This document shows positions 44,355-52,129 of a stretch of DNA of 64,000 nt, piece after piece. Below the pieces are notes generated by a model. The model was not told where the DNA came from. It did not search any database and worked only from the letters and a program-made list of their open reading frames with translations. The stretch spans positions 124,001-188,000 of the forward strand of contig NZ_JAUORV010000002.1 in NCBI RefSeq assembly GCF_030548205.1, read 5' to 3'. The stretch comes from Aliiglaciecola sp. 3_MG-2023. Lineage in GTDB: Bacteria > Pseudomonadota > Gammaproteobacteria > Enterobacterales > Alteromonadaceae. Position numbers and translations under genes: made by a program. Position 1 is the stretch's first letter. Each line of letters opens with the position of its first letter.

Positions 44355-44750
44355 TCAGACACTTTAATTCGATAGGTTTTGACCTCCGCCGACAGACTGC
44401 AATGAGCGATCAACAGACGTTCGACCTACCTCAGTCGAATGACTGCTATGCCCAAGAGAGCGGACGTAGCTATTTCTTGAGTTTCAGCTCCTTCGAGTGT
44501 TCAACGGTTGTCAGTGCCGACGAATTCTACGACAAGTTTGCTTAGATAATCGACGTTCAGATTTTTATCTGAAATGTAAATCTGGATGCATAACCACCGA
44601 TTAAATCCTCCGATGCAGACTTGAATAATCTTACAGACGAATAATTACTGAACTGGGTTTGGTTAAGTCAAAAAGCGAGAGGACTTTATTTCGAATAATT
44701 CCGTCTAGTTTTTAGTATTAAAAAAAGATGAAATCAAATAATTTAAAGGT

Positions 44751-45986
44751 TCATTCTTTTTTGATTACCTTATTCCCTGCGTTAGTTATTGATGTCATAG
44801 TTCGCACGTCAAGCTTACCGGTTGTTGGCATTCCATGATCTAATTGATACTGTTTGATCGTCTCTCTGGTCTTTGGACCCAAAATACCATCTGCTTTATT
44901 GCAACAGTATCCTATCCAGTTGAGATTCCATTGTGCCAATTTAATCTCAATAGGATATGGCTTTATCTCCAATAGTTTTGCAGAAATAAAATTTTCTATA
45001 GTACCCCACTCATTTTCTGGTCCACCAATTCGAAAGTTATCTTTATATTGGATGACTTGAGAAGATGCACGTGTTAAGCGTATTTCATCGTCTTTGTCTG
45101 GCTCCAGAATATTAAGATAAAGTTCTAGTTCCCTTGGTATCGTCCTTACACCGAATATTGCCCGAAAGAAATATAATTTGTGTGGTTCTGGTGAATCTAA
45201 TGCAAATTGGATTTGATATCTGGTCGTTTGCTTTGAAGGTACAGATGATGGATATGAAAAAACAACATTAGGTTCAAGTATAGCGTCAGTGGCATGGGTA
45301 AATTCAGCGTTATTTAGTGACACGATTCTATTTTTGTCGTCTTGTATTTCAGACGTATCACCAGTAATTGTTTGAAAAATTTTTCTGGCCTTAAAAATAC
45401 TCAACTTAGTGAAAAGTAGCGGCGTTTTTGAAACTTGAAAATCAAGCATAATAATCTCCACTGTACTTTTGCCGATGTTTTCTATCTCCCATGTTATAGC
45501 TGCGAACTTGTCCTCTGGACCAATTTCCATATTTTTAATGGAGATGTTAGGAGTAAGAATTTGTGCAGATTCTCTAACTTCTTTTGCCATTAAAAGTTTA
45601 TCTCTTACAGATTTCGTATCAAGTTCAACAGCCTTAAGTGCACTATCCAATTTAATATTATCTGCCGAAATTTCTTCAACTACTATTTTAATTTCACCCA
45701 AACGAACGTTCACTTCAGCAAGGTTCTTTTCAGTTTCTGTTAAGGAAATCTGAGTATTACTCAACTCAGTATTTACTACATTCAACGCTGAACTAGTTTC
45801 ATTCAACGCTGTGCTAGTTTTGACCAAATCTCTTTCTGCACTAAACCACATATGTATTGTGAAGAAAATTGCGCTCATTCCGATTACAGAGTTAAATACT
45901 ACTCCGGTTAGCGTCCATTTTTCTATCGATTTTGCATCACTCTTCGGTTTTACTTTTTCAGAACTATTACACATGTTTGTTATCAT
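44751..45986 (-). CDS. Membrane coiled-coil protein with C-terminal peptidoglycan-binding domain
   Basis: 411 residues. One membrane segment (about 27-47, VVFNSVIGMSAIFFTIHMWF) is followed by a serine/threonine/leucine-rich coiled coil (50-140). A beta-rich middle domain (about 145-330) follows, and a C-terminal PG_binding_1-like repeat (about 345-405: LNWIGYCCNKADGILGPKTR, then ETIKQYQLDHGM and TTGKLDVRT). The layout suggests an inner-membrane protein reaching across the periplasm to the cell wall. I do not recognise the middle domain. It is isolated between gene-poor DNA and an IS, typical of accessory genes. Confidence 0.7.
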   Translation of the reverse strand: MITNMCNSSEKVKPKSDAKSIEKWTLTGVVFNSVIGMSAIFFTIHMWFSAERDLVKTSTALNETSSALNVVNTELSNTQISLTETEKNLAEVNVRLGEIKIVVEEISADNIKLDSALKAVELDTKSVRDKLLMAKEVRESAQILTPNISIKNMEIGPEDKFAAITWEIENIGKSTVEIIMLDFQVSKTPLLFTKLSIFKARKIFQTITGDTSEIQDDKNRIVSLNNAEFTHATDAILEPNVVFSYPSSVPSKQTTRYQIQFALDSPEPHKLYFFRAIFGVRTIPRELELYLNILEPDKDDEIRLTRASSQVIQYKDNFRIGGPENEWGTIENFISAKLLEIKPYPIEIKLAQWNLNWIGYCCNKADGILGPKTRETIKQYQLDHGMPTTGKLDVRTMTSITNAGNKVIKKE

Positions 45987-46312
45987 CTTCGTTAGTGTGC
46001 ACTCTTAACATTTCGCTGAGAAAATTAAATTTGAGAGGCTTATCACCTACTCAGAGTAATCACTAATCCCCAGTTTAGCAAGCTGCTGCCAACTCGGTAA
46101 TAGCTGCCCCTTGGCGAAACCTTTTTAACGTCCAACTTTTGGTAAAAACTTTCTTTATATTTTTGAATGGCTTGTGACTTCTCTTACTACACAGCTGCCA
46201 TTCAAATTTCAAAACTTGAACAGCAGTTGCTGGCACGGAGCCGTCTGTAAGTTTTGGTCAAGCTCTTCATATAGAAAGTGTAAGGTTGAGCTCAGACTAA
46301 TTCAATTATAGC
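45987..46312. other. Intergenic flank left of the insertion sequence
   Basis: 326 bases without a coding frame I can support. The last 16 bases are the left target duplication of the IS. Confidence 0.5.
46297..46312 (+). repeat. Left target-site duplication of the IS (16 bp)
   Basis: CTAATTCAATTATAGC, directly before the IS end TGTTAAC. Identical to 48559-48574 except one T/C difference. Confidence 0.8.
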
Positions 46313-46365
46313 TGTTAACACCAAGCGATTCTGTCGTAGTCACTAATTACCAAGGGAATTTGACG
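46313..46365 (+). repeat. Left IS end: terminal TGT and two tandem transposase-binding-like motifs
   Basis: Motif copies ACCAAGCGATTCTGTCG (46319-46335) and ACCAAGGGAATTTGACG (46349-46365), 30 bp apart. The inner copy extends to a 21-bp segment (46346-46366) matching the right end with one mismatch. Confidence 0.8.
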
Positions 46366-46424
46366 GTTATCTTTTAACCGTGTTTCTTCTGTGTTTTTAC
46401 ATGGGAGAGACGCTAAGGATGATC

Positions 46425-47942
46425 ATGTTAAATTCCAAAGCTCAACTTACTGTTGATGTCATTGCCAAAGTGGCTGAAAATAAAATTACTATTGATAATG
46501 CAACCAAACTCCTGAATAAATCTAGACGCACTGTCGAACGTTATTTGCAGAGATATCGTGAAATGGGTATTCGTTTTGTTGTACATGGCAATACGGGTAA
46601 TGCGCCAGTCAATAAAACGCCTGATTCATTAAAACGCGTGGTTCAATCACTAATTCGCGACAAGTATTACGATGTGAACTTGCTTCACCTTGGAGAGTTA
46701 TTGCTGGCCAATGAACACATCACCGTAAAGCGTGAGACCCTGCGTAAATGGGCACATGACATTCACCATGTAAAACGGGCTAAACGCAGACGTGGACGCG
46801 TTCACAAGCGCAGGGAGCGTATGGAAACCACTGGTTTAATGATGCAAATGGATGGCAGCACGCATCGTTGGTTCGGCACAAAGAAGTCATGCCTTATTGC
46901 TATGATTGATGATGCCAGCAGCGAGCTTTATGCCGAGTTTTTTCCTTCTGAAACGACGGCAGGCTGCTTGAAAGTGCTACGTTCAGTCATTGAGAATCGT
47001 GGTGTATTTAAAACACTCTACGTAGATCGTGCAGGAATCTTCGGCGGTCCTAAACGCTGTAACTTCTCGCAGATGCAACGGGCTTGCGAAGAGTTGGGTA
47101 TAGAAATCATCTTCGCGAGTTCTCCTCAAGGTAAAGGGCGTATAGAGCGTGCCTTTGATACCCTTCAGGATAGACTGATACCCGAGCTGCGGCTGAACAA
47201 CATCAGTGATATGTCTGGTGCAACCAGCTATCTGCAACACGTGTTTATCCCGCAGTTCTGGCACAAGCAACTCACCGTTGAATCCAAGGGTAACGAGTCG
47301 AGCTTTACGCCCTTATCTCCTCATATTAATCTTGATGATATTTGCATAGCGAAGGAATACCGTAAGATCCGTAATGATCATACCTTCAGCTACGGCAATA
47401 CGTTTTACTTTATTGATTCCCCCATTAAGCACTCAATCGCCCATCAGAAGATTGAGATACGAAAAGGGAAAGGTAAACAGTTTGACGCCTTCTTCGCTGG
47501 TCGAAAATTGCAGGTATCGGAGGTCACTGAGCCAACAAAGGCATCGTTAGAAGATATTGAAATCCAGAAAAAACTGGATGTACTGGCGTTGGCAGACAAA
47601 CTGGGTAATGTGGCTGAAGCATCACGCCTCAGTGGTGTATCGCGTGAAACTATTTACCAACATCGAAAGCTAATTCAGAAAGGCGGTATTGACGCACTGA
47701 AACGCCAAAAAACGCCAAACCTGCATCACAAAAACCGCACTGAAAAGGCCATTGAACAAATCGTTATTGAGTTCTCTCTGGCAAATCCACACTTCGGTCA
47801 GCAACAAGTGTCGAGACTACTAAAATCTGAGAAAAACGTCACGATACACGGGAGCGGTGTTCGGAATATCTGGCTGAGGGAAAAGATGAATACTACTGAG
47901 CTTCGATTGAGAAAATCTCAGTTCAAAAAACAAACGGCCTGA
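46425..47942 (+). CDS. IS1202/ISNCY-like DDE transposase with extra C-terminal helix-turn-helix
   Basis: About 505 residues. An N-terminal helix-turn-helix (ATKLLNKSRRTVERYLQRYR) is followed by an integrase-type core: QMDGSTHRWFG, MIDDASSELYAEFFPSETTA, LYVDRAGIF, and SSPQGKGRIERAFDTLQDRL carrying the final glutamate. A beta-barrel segment (RKGKGKQFDAFFAGRKLQVS) comes next. The last 120 residues hold a second helix-turn-helix (LGNVAEASRLSGVSRETIYQ) of the IS481-like type. Start at ATG 46425 with AAGG upstream; GTG 46380 or ATG 46401 are alternatives. The frame is intact. Confidence 0.85.
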   Translation: MLNSKAQLTVDVIAKVAENKITIDNATKLLNKSRRTVERYLQRYREMGIRFVVHGNTGNAPVNKTPDSLKRVVQSLIRDKYYDVNLLHLGELLLANEHITVKRETLRKWAHDIHHVKRAKRRRGRVHKRRERMETTGLMMQMDGSTHRWFGTKKSCLIAMIDDASSELYAEFFPSETTAGCLKVLRSVIENRGVFKTLYVDRAGIFGGPKRCNFSQMQRACEELGIEIIFASSPQGKGRIERAFDTLQDRLIPELRLNNISDMSGATSYLQHVFIPQFWHKQLTVESKGNESSFTPLSPHINLDDICIAKEYRKIRNDHTFSYGNTFYFIDSPIKHSIAHQKIEIRKGKGKQFDAFFAGRKLQVSEVTEPTKASLEDIEIQKKLDVLALADKLGNVAEASRLSGVSRETIYQHRKLIQKGGIDALKRQKTPNLHHKNRTEKAIEQIVIEFSLANPHFGQQQVSRLLKSEKNVTIHGSGVRNIWLREKMNTTELRLRKSQFKKQTA

Positions 47943-47952
47943 TGGCCGTTTG
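47924..47952 (-). terminator. Intrinsic terminator of the IS passenger gene, overlapping the transposase stop
   Basis: CAAACGGCC and its complement (47931-47939, 47944-47952) with loop TGAT; on the minus strand it is followed by TTTTTT. It lies 6 bases beyond the acetyltransferase stop. Confidence 0.85.
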
Positions 47953-47957
47953 GACTA

Positions 47958-48404
47958 TTAAACATCAAGCTCCATTACAACACCGTCTTCCTCATCTTCT
48001 TCAGTCACAATAAAACCAAACTGTGAATAGAATTTGCGCATTGCATGATGACCGGGCATATAGAGTATGGTGATTTTTTTACACTCTGGAATTGCTTTCA
48101 TTTCATTAATTACCAGTTCTGTAGCGATTTTGCCAATACCTTGACCTTGATAGTTAACATCAACCATGAACTGAGCAATATAAAACTCATCTGGTAGTCC
48201 CTCTTCAAGCTCCTGATAATATTGCATAAAACCGACTACTTTATCGTCAAGATATATTGCTCGATTAACGTAATGGGGGTAAAAACTGGACTCAGCAATA
48301 GACTCTGAATTTAAAGCTACGTAATCTTCTTGCTCTTTAGTAATCTCTAAATGAATCACATCAAGCCAATTGTCTTTCGTAACTTCACACAAACTTACAT
48401 TCAT
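47958..48404 (-). CDS. GNAT N-acetyltransferase carried inside the IS
   Basis: 148 residues. The N-terminus (LCEVTKDNWLDVIHLEITKE, then QEDYVALN) and the acetyl-CoA loop YQGQGIGKIA resemble the BltD/PaiA-like polyamine acetyltransferases, so spermidine or spermine is a possible substrate. The C-terminal FYSQFGF motif is conserved. ATG follows AAAGGGAATTTT. It has its own terminator and lies within the IS boundaries, opposite to the transposase, so it moves with the element. What advantage it gives is unknown. Confidence 0.85.
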   Translation of the reverse strand: MNVSLCEVTKDNWLDVIHLEITKEQEDYVALNSESIAESSFYPHYVNRAIYLDDKVVGFMQYYQELEEGLPDEFYIAQFMVDVNYQGQGIGKIATELVINEMKAIPECKKITILYMPGHHAMRKFYSQFGFIVTEEDEEDGVVMELDV

Positions 48405-48509
48405 AAAATTCCCTTTTATTTCTAGATTAGGAGTGCTTATATCTGGGTGAAATGAAAAAAAACAATACGTTACTTGAGGAGATTCGATTACTGCGTGCTA
48501 TAGTGTTTA

Positions 48510-48558
48510 CGTCAAAATCGCTTGGTACTTTTGCCGTCAAGTTCCCTTGGTAATCACA
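48510..48558 (-). repeat. Right IS end: two tandem motif copies and terminal ACA
   Basis: Read inward on the minus strand: TGTGATT, ACCAAGGGAACTTGACGG (48534-48551), a 7-base spacer, ACCAAGCGATTTTGACG (48510-48526). Mirrors the left end. Confidence 0.8.
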
Positions 48559-48574
48559 CTAATCCAATTATAGC
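48559..48574 (+). repeat. Right target-site duplication of the IS (16 bp)
   Basis: CTAATCCAATTATAGC, one mismatch from the left copy at 46297-46312. Confidence 0.8.
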
Positions 48575-48650
48575 GAGCTCTTGGGTTTTGCACGCTAGAA
48601 CTGCCTTAAACTGATTAGAACGGATTATTTCATATGAATAATTTAGTCTT

Positions 48651-49136
48651 TTAATCTTTAATTAAATAATCACACTTAGCCAGCTCTGGTGCTAAAGGTT
48701 CTGGGTAAATTGCAGTTTTGAATCCCATAGATTCATATAATTTTTTAGCCACTTTATTGTGCGGCCATACAAACAATGAGAAGCCGCTAGTTGCTACTAA
48801 CTCAGCTCCTAGAGTCATCATATAAATGACGAGCTGTCTTCCAATTCCACTCCCTCGCATCTCAGGATTAACAATTAAGCGCGCTAAATGACATCGCCCC
48901 ATTCGCTCGTAACATTGTCCAAAAGCAAGTAGGTTGTTTTTGTCATCAATTAACTTATAACTCAATCCATGCTCTAACTTAGTTTCTTTGACTAAACTGT
49001 GGGAGCTAATCGGGAAAGACATATTAGGTCCTCCCCAATCACGAACCTCATCAAGACTTTTAAACCAGTCGCAAAGGTTGGCGACATCCCTTTCAGTTGC
49101 CGCGACTAAGCTTAACGGTAAAGTGTTCTTATCCAT
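48651..49136 (-). CDS. GNAT N-acetyltransferase (chromosomal)
   Basis: 161 residues with the GNAT acetyl-CoA site (VNPEMRGSGIGRQLV) and the C-terminal KKLYESMGFK. It is not closely similar to the IS-borne copy: N-terminus DVANLCDWFKSLDEV. Its ATG lies 25 bases inside the upstream metallo-beta-lactamase gene's end, so the two are translationally coupled. Substrate unknown. Confidence 0.85.
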   Translation of the reverse strand: MDKNTLPLSLVAATERDVANLCDWFKSLDEVRDWGGPNMSFPISSHSLVKETKLEHGLSYKLIDDKNNLLAFGQCYERMGRCHLARLIVNPEMRGSGIGRQLVIYMMTLGAELVATSGFSLFVWPHNKVAKKLYESMGFKTAIYPEPLAPELAKCDYLIKD

Positions 49137-49969
49137 TTTTCTTCATTGATAAACGCCCAACTCCAATCTTTCCATTTTTCATCTAACCCAGCATCTATAA
49201 CATCTTCAACGGGCAACCCATTTATTTTCAATTGTTTAACTTGCGCAGAAGTTTGTTTAATCATATCCACAAACTCTTGCAACTGCGCCTTATTGCCTAA
49301 TGGACCGTGCCCTGGAATAATTTTAGTGTCGTCATTAATCATGCTAATAAGCTTCTCAACACCCGCAATATATCCCTTCACTGAGCCGCCGCTATCAATA
49401 TCGATATAGGGAAAAAGACCATTAAAAAATAGGTCTCCGGTGTGCAAAATATTGGCTTTTTCAAACATAACCACACTATCGCCATCGGTGTGGGCATTGG
49501 ATAAATGCATCACTTTGAGCGTGTCACCGTTAAAATGAAAGGTAACACCTTGGGAATAAGTGACGACTGGCAATTCAGAATGTTTATGTTCTTCTTTGTC
49601 TAGAAGTCTTATACGCACATTATCGTGAGCAAAAATGGTGGCATCTTTCACTTCTTTCATATACGCATTAGAACCAGTGTGATCCCCATGATAGTGAGTA
49701 TTGATAACATATCTTAATTTGTCTTTAAGAATGGAATCTAGGGCTGCTGAGATTTTCTCTGCCATGGGCTCGTATTGGTCATCTATAATAAGCAGTCCGT
49801 CATCGCCTGCTGATACGCCAATATTTCCCCCCATCCCCGTAAGCATATAAACAGAACCGCCCAAATTTTCAGATTTCATGGTAACGTCCTCAGGACTATT
49901 TTGAGCATAGCCAGAGGTAGTGAAAAATCCAGTTAAGAGAAACATCAATAAAAGAACGTGTTTACGCAT
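49112..49969 (-). CDS. Exported metallo-beta-lactamase-fold hydrolase
   Basis: 285 residues with a signal peptide (MRKHVLLLMFLLTGFFTTSG, cleavage near YAQ). Zinc site HYHGDHTG (HxHxDH), downstream H in SNAHTDGDS, D in LHTGDLFF, H in IPGHGP. This matches quinoprotein-relay MBL and B3-like proteins, not a clear resistance enzyme. Periplasmic. Operon with the GNAT gene. ATG preceded by AGGATAGAAAA. Confidence 0.88.
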   Translation of the reverse strand: MRKHVLLLMFLLTGFFTTSGYAQNSPEDVTMKSENLGGSVYMLTGMGGNIGVSAGDDGLLIIDDQYEPMAEKISAALDSILKDKLRYVINTHYHGDHTGSNAYMKEVKDATIFAHDNVRIRLLDKEEHKHSELPVVTYSQGVTFHFNGDTLKVMHLSNAHTDGDSVVMFEKANILHTGDLFFNGLFPYIDIDSGGSVKGYIAGVEKLISMINDDTKIIPGHGPLGNKAQLQEFVDMIKQTSAQVKQLKINGLPVEDVIDAGLDEKWKDWSWAFINEEKWIRTLYR

Positions 49970-50134
49970 TTTTCTATCCTTTTTGTTTAGTCAGTTTTGA
50001 ATATTAAGATACCAAGTTTTCGTTAGTATTTAACGACAATTGAACCCAATTTGCTTAGAAGTTTAGACTTCATGGATGTTAAACTAGTACTTTCTCAATT
50101 TGCTAATGACATAATTACTTAGAGTGGCGCTAGA

Positions 50135-51865
50135 ATGAATAAATTGCAAAATAAGTTAACCTTTTTATCTATTGTTTTAGGTTTATTAGGAGCTTTGTAT
50201 GTCAACTTTTATGTTCCAGCCACTTGGGTCGAATCAAGAATTCAATACCAAACCTACCAAACCGAGCAAGGGCAATGGGCGTACGTAAAGCAAGGTAGTG
50301 AACAAATTATTAACGCGGTTACCCCTTACGAGCAATCACCACTGGCACAACATAAACTAGATTTACTTACCACAGAGCCAGAGATGAAAGAACAGTGGGT
50401 GGTGATCTCGGAAGTGGGTCAAAACCCTATTTTACTTAGAGCATATTATCACTTTAAAGTGTGGTCTTTATTACCAGCATTCATTGCAATTGCCTTGTGT
50501 TTAATAAGTCGAGAACCTTTACTCGCCTTGTTTAGCGGAATAGTAGTAGGGGCATTTATGCTAGGTAAGTTTGATATAAGCCAAGACGTGTTGATACCGA
50601 ATATGGCTACCACAGACGCTGCGTCCATCCTAATATTGTATTTATGGTTGCTGGGCGGTCTGATGGGAATTTGGTCCAAAACCGGGGCGGCTCAAGCATT
50701 TGCAGAAATGATGAGCCAGCGTTTTGTGACAGGTCCGCGCTCAGCGAAGCTAGTTACCTGGATGTTAGGAGTGTTATTTTTCCAAGGCGGCACCATGAGC
50801 ACCGTATTAGTGGGTACAACCGTCAAACCCATGGCCGACAAAGCCAATGTAAGCCATGAAGAACTGAGTTACGTAGTTGACTCAACCGCTTCGCCTATCG
50901 CTGCGGTACTCGCTTTTAATGCTTGGCCAGCTTATATTCAGGCTTTCATATTTGTACCTGGCGTCGCCTTTTTAGCCACGGAAAGCGACCGAATTTCGTT
51001 CTTCTTTTCCAGTATCCCATTCAGTTTCTATGGTATTTTTGCGGTAATTGGTACCCTCCTTCTTAGTTTAGAGTTTACTGTATTCTCTGGAAAGCCAATT
51101 CGTAAAGCCATTTCTAGAGCTCGATTAACAGGCCAGCTAGATGCCCCTGACGCCTCCCCCATTAGTGCCAAAGAGCTGCAAGAAACGAGTGTTCCTGAAG
51201 GGTATAGCTCTCACTGGATAGAATTTGTTTTTCCGTTAATCAGCCTAATCGGAATTGCCGTGGTGACATTCATAATAACGGGGACGCCTCAGATTCATTG
51301 GGCATTTGGTGGAGCGCTATTAATCGCAGTGCTGATTGCCATAGTCAAAGGTATGCAAATTCGAGAAATGCTCAATGGCCTAGGCATAGGGTGGAAAGGG
51401 GTAGTTGTCGCTTCGGTCATTTTGATGTTGGCGATAACCATAGGCACTATCAGTAAACAACTTGGTGGCGGAATATATTTAGTGGACTTATTAGGCGAAC
51501 AAATGCCTTTCTGGATCCTGCCGGTGGTTCTACAATTACTCACTATGCTCATTGCTTTTTCCACAGGAACCAGTTGGGGAACCTTTGCCATTGCTTTTCC
51601 CTTAGCCATGCCTTTGGTTTGGGACATTTCTCAAAATGAAATGTTAGCTAATCCGGAAGTGTTCATGATGATTTGCTTTGCTGCAGTGCTCAATGGCAGT
51701 GTCTATGGCGACCAATGTTCACCAATATCTGATACCACCATTCTTAGTTCGATGACAACGGGATGTGATTTAATGGATCATGTAAAAACGCAAATAGTGC
51801 CAGCCACATTCGCCGCCACAATCGCAGCGGTTTTATGGACGTTATGCGCACTGTTTATGAGTTAA
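50135..51865 (+). CDS. NhaC-family Na+/H+ antiporter
   Basis: 576 residues with about 11-12 membrane spans, plus an N-terminal membrane helix and a periplasmic insert (about 30-105). Family blocks: [56 protein letters not shown] and [17 protein letters not shown]-type sequence near the C-terminus. It exports Na+ using the proton gradient; some family members move other cations or organic acids. ATG with a weak ribosome binding site. A GC-rich hairpin follows. Confidence 0.88.
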   Translation: MNKLQNKLTFLSIVLGLLGALYVNFYVPATWVESRIQYQTYQTEQGQWAYVKQGSEQIINAVTPYEQSPLAQHKLDLLTTEPEMKEQWVVISEVGQNPILLRAYYHFKVWSLLPAFIAIALCLISREPLLALFSGIVVGAFMLGKFDISQDVLIPNMATTDAASILILYLWLLGGLMGIWSKTGAAQAFAEMMSQRFVTGPRSAKLVTWMLGVLFFQGGTMSTVLVGTTVKPMADKANVSHEELSYVVDSTASPIAAVLAFNAWPAYIQAFIFVPGVAFLATESDRISFFFSSIPFSFYGIFAVIGTLLLSLEFTVFSGKPIRKAISRARLTGQLDAPDASPISAKELQETSVPEGYSSHWIEFVFPLISLIGIAVVTFIITGTPQIHWAFGGALLIAVLIAIVKGMQIREMLNGLGIGWKGVVVASVILMLAITIGTISKQLGGGIYLVDLLGEQMPFWILPVVLQLLTMLIAFSTGTSWGTFAIAFPLAMPLVWDISQNEMLANPEVFMMICFAAVLNGSVYGDQCSPISDTTILSSMTTGCDLMDHVKTQIVPATFAATIAAVLWTLCALFMS

Positions 51866-51871
51866 TCCTAG

Positions 51872-51900
51872 GCACCCAATCCAGTCTAAAGGTTGGGTGC
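51872..51900 (+). terminator. Hairpin after the NhaC gene
   Basis: GCACCCAA and its complement (51872-51879, 51893-51900) with a 13-base loop, 6 bases past the stop. T-run is short (GCTTCC), so strength is uncertain; it may serve both convergent genes. Confidence 0.55.
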
Positions 51901-51917
51901 GCTTCCATCGACTCACT

Positions 51918-52127
51918 TTACTCTTCCAAGAATCTAAAGCGCGGAACGGATTGTCCATCAATCACCACCTCTTCGGTAAACATCTTTAACGGCCTCACCC
52001 ACAAGCCACCTTCACCATACAGAGGACGATATACTACTAATTCGGATTCATCTTCAGAATGTTTCGCCACTCCAATCACGTTGTAATCATTACCCTTATA
52101 ATGACGATACTTTCCTGTTTTTAGCAT
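51918..52127 (-). CDS. DUF1653 protein (69 aa)
   Basis: 69 residues: GKYRHYKGNDYNVIGVAKHS, LVVYRPLYGEGGLWVRPLKM and FTEEV are the DUF1653 pattern, a small all-beta domain of unknown function. The ATG at 52127 follows AAGGATAAGT and lies 2 bases beyond the MFS stop, so it is translationally coupled to that gene. A longer frame from 52211 overlaps the MFS gene and is unlikely. Confidence 0.88.
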   Translation of the reverse strand: MLKTGKYRHYKGNDYNVIGVAKHSEDESELVVYRPLYGEGGLWVRPLKMFTEEVVIDGQSVPRFRFLEE

Positions 52128-52129
52128 AC

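Larger units (their letters stand above)
43929..44750. other. Long gene-poor accessory stretch
   Basis: About 820 bases with the candidate small RNA, the truncated frame, two direct copies of TTTT(G/A)TCTCACA (near 44120 and 44193), and a small inverted repeat TTCGAC...GTCGAA near 44430. No intact gene. Together with the IS downstream it resembles decayed mobile DNA. Confidence 0.5.
46313..48558 (+). mobile_element. IS1202/ISNCY-like insertion sequence with GNAT passenger gene
   Basis: 2,246 bp bounded by TGT...ACA ends and a 16-bp direct repeat. It holds a plus-strand transposase (46425-47942) and a convergent acetyltransferase (47958-48404). Each end has two tandem copies of a motif close to ACCAAGSGAWTYTGWCG. 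As I recall, IS1202-family elements make unusually long duplications (groups near 5-6, 15-18 and 24-29 bp), so 16 bp fits an ISTde1-like subgroup. One mismatch in the duplication suggests the insertion is not recent, though the transposase frame is intact. Confidence 0.82.

Noticed and set aside
44400-44700. attC-like or CRISPR-like repeat in the gene-poor stretch
   Set aside because: Only one short inverted repeat (TTCGAC...GTCGAA); no regular spacing or repeated unit.
46346-48554. IS limits set at the 21-bp near-identical inner repeats
   Set aside because: No direct repeat flanks those positions, whereas TGT...ACA ends at 46313 and 48558 are flanked by a 16-bp duplication.
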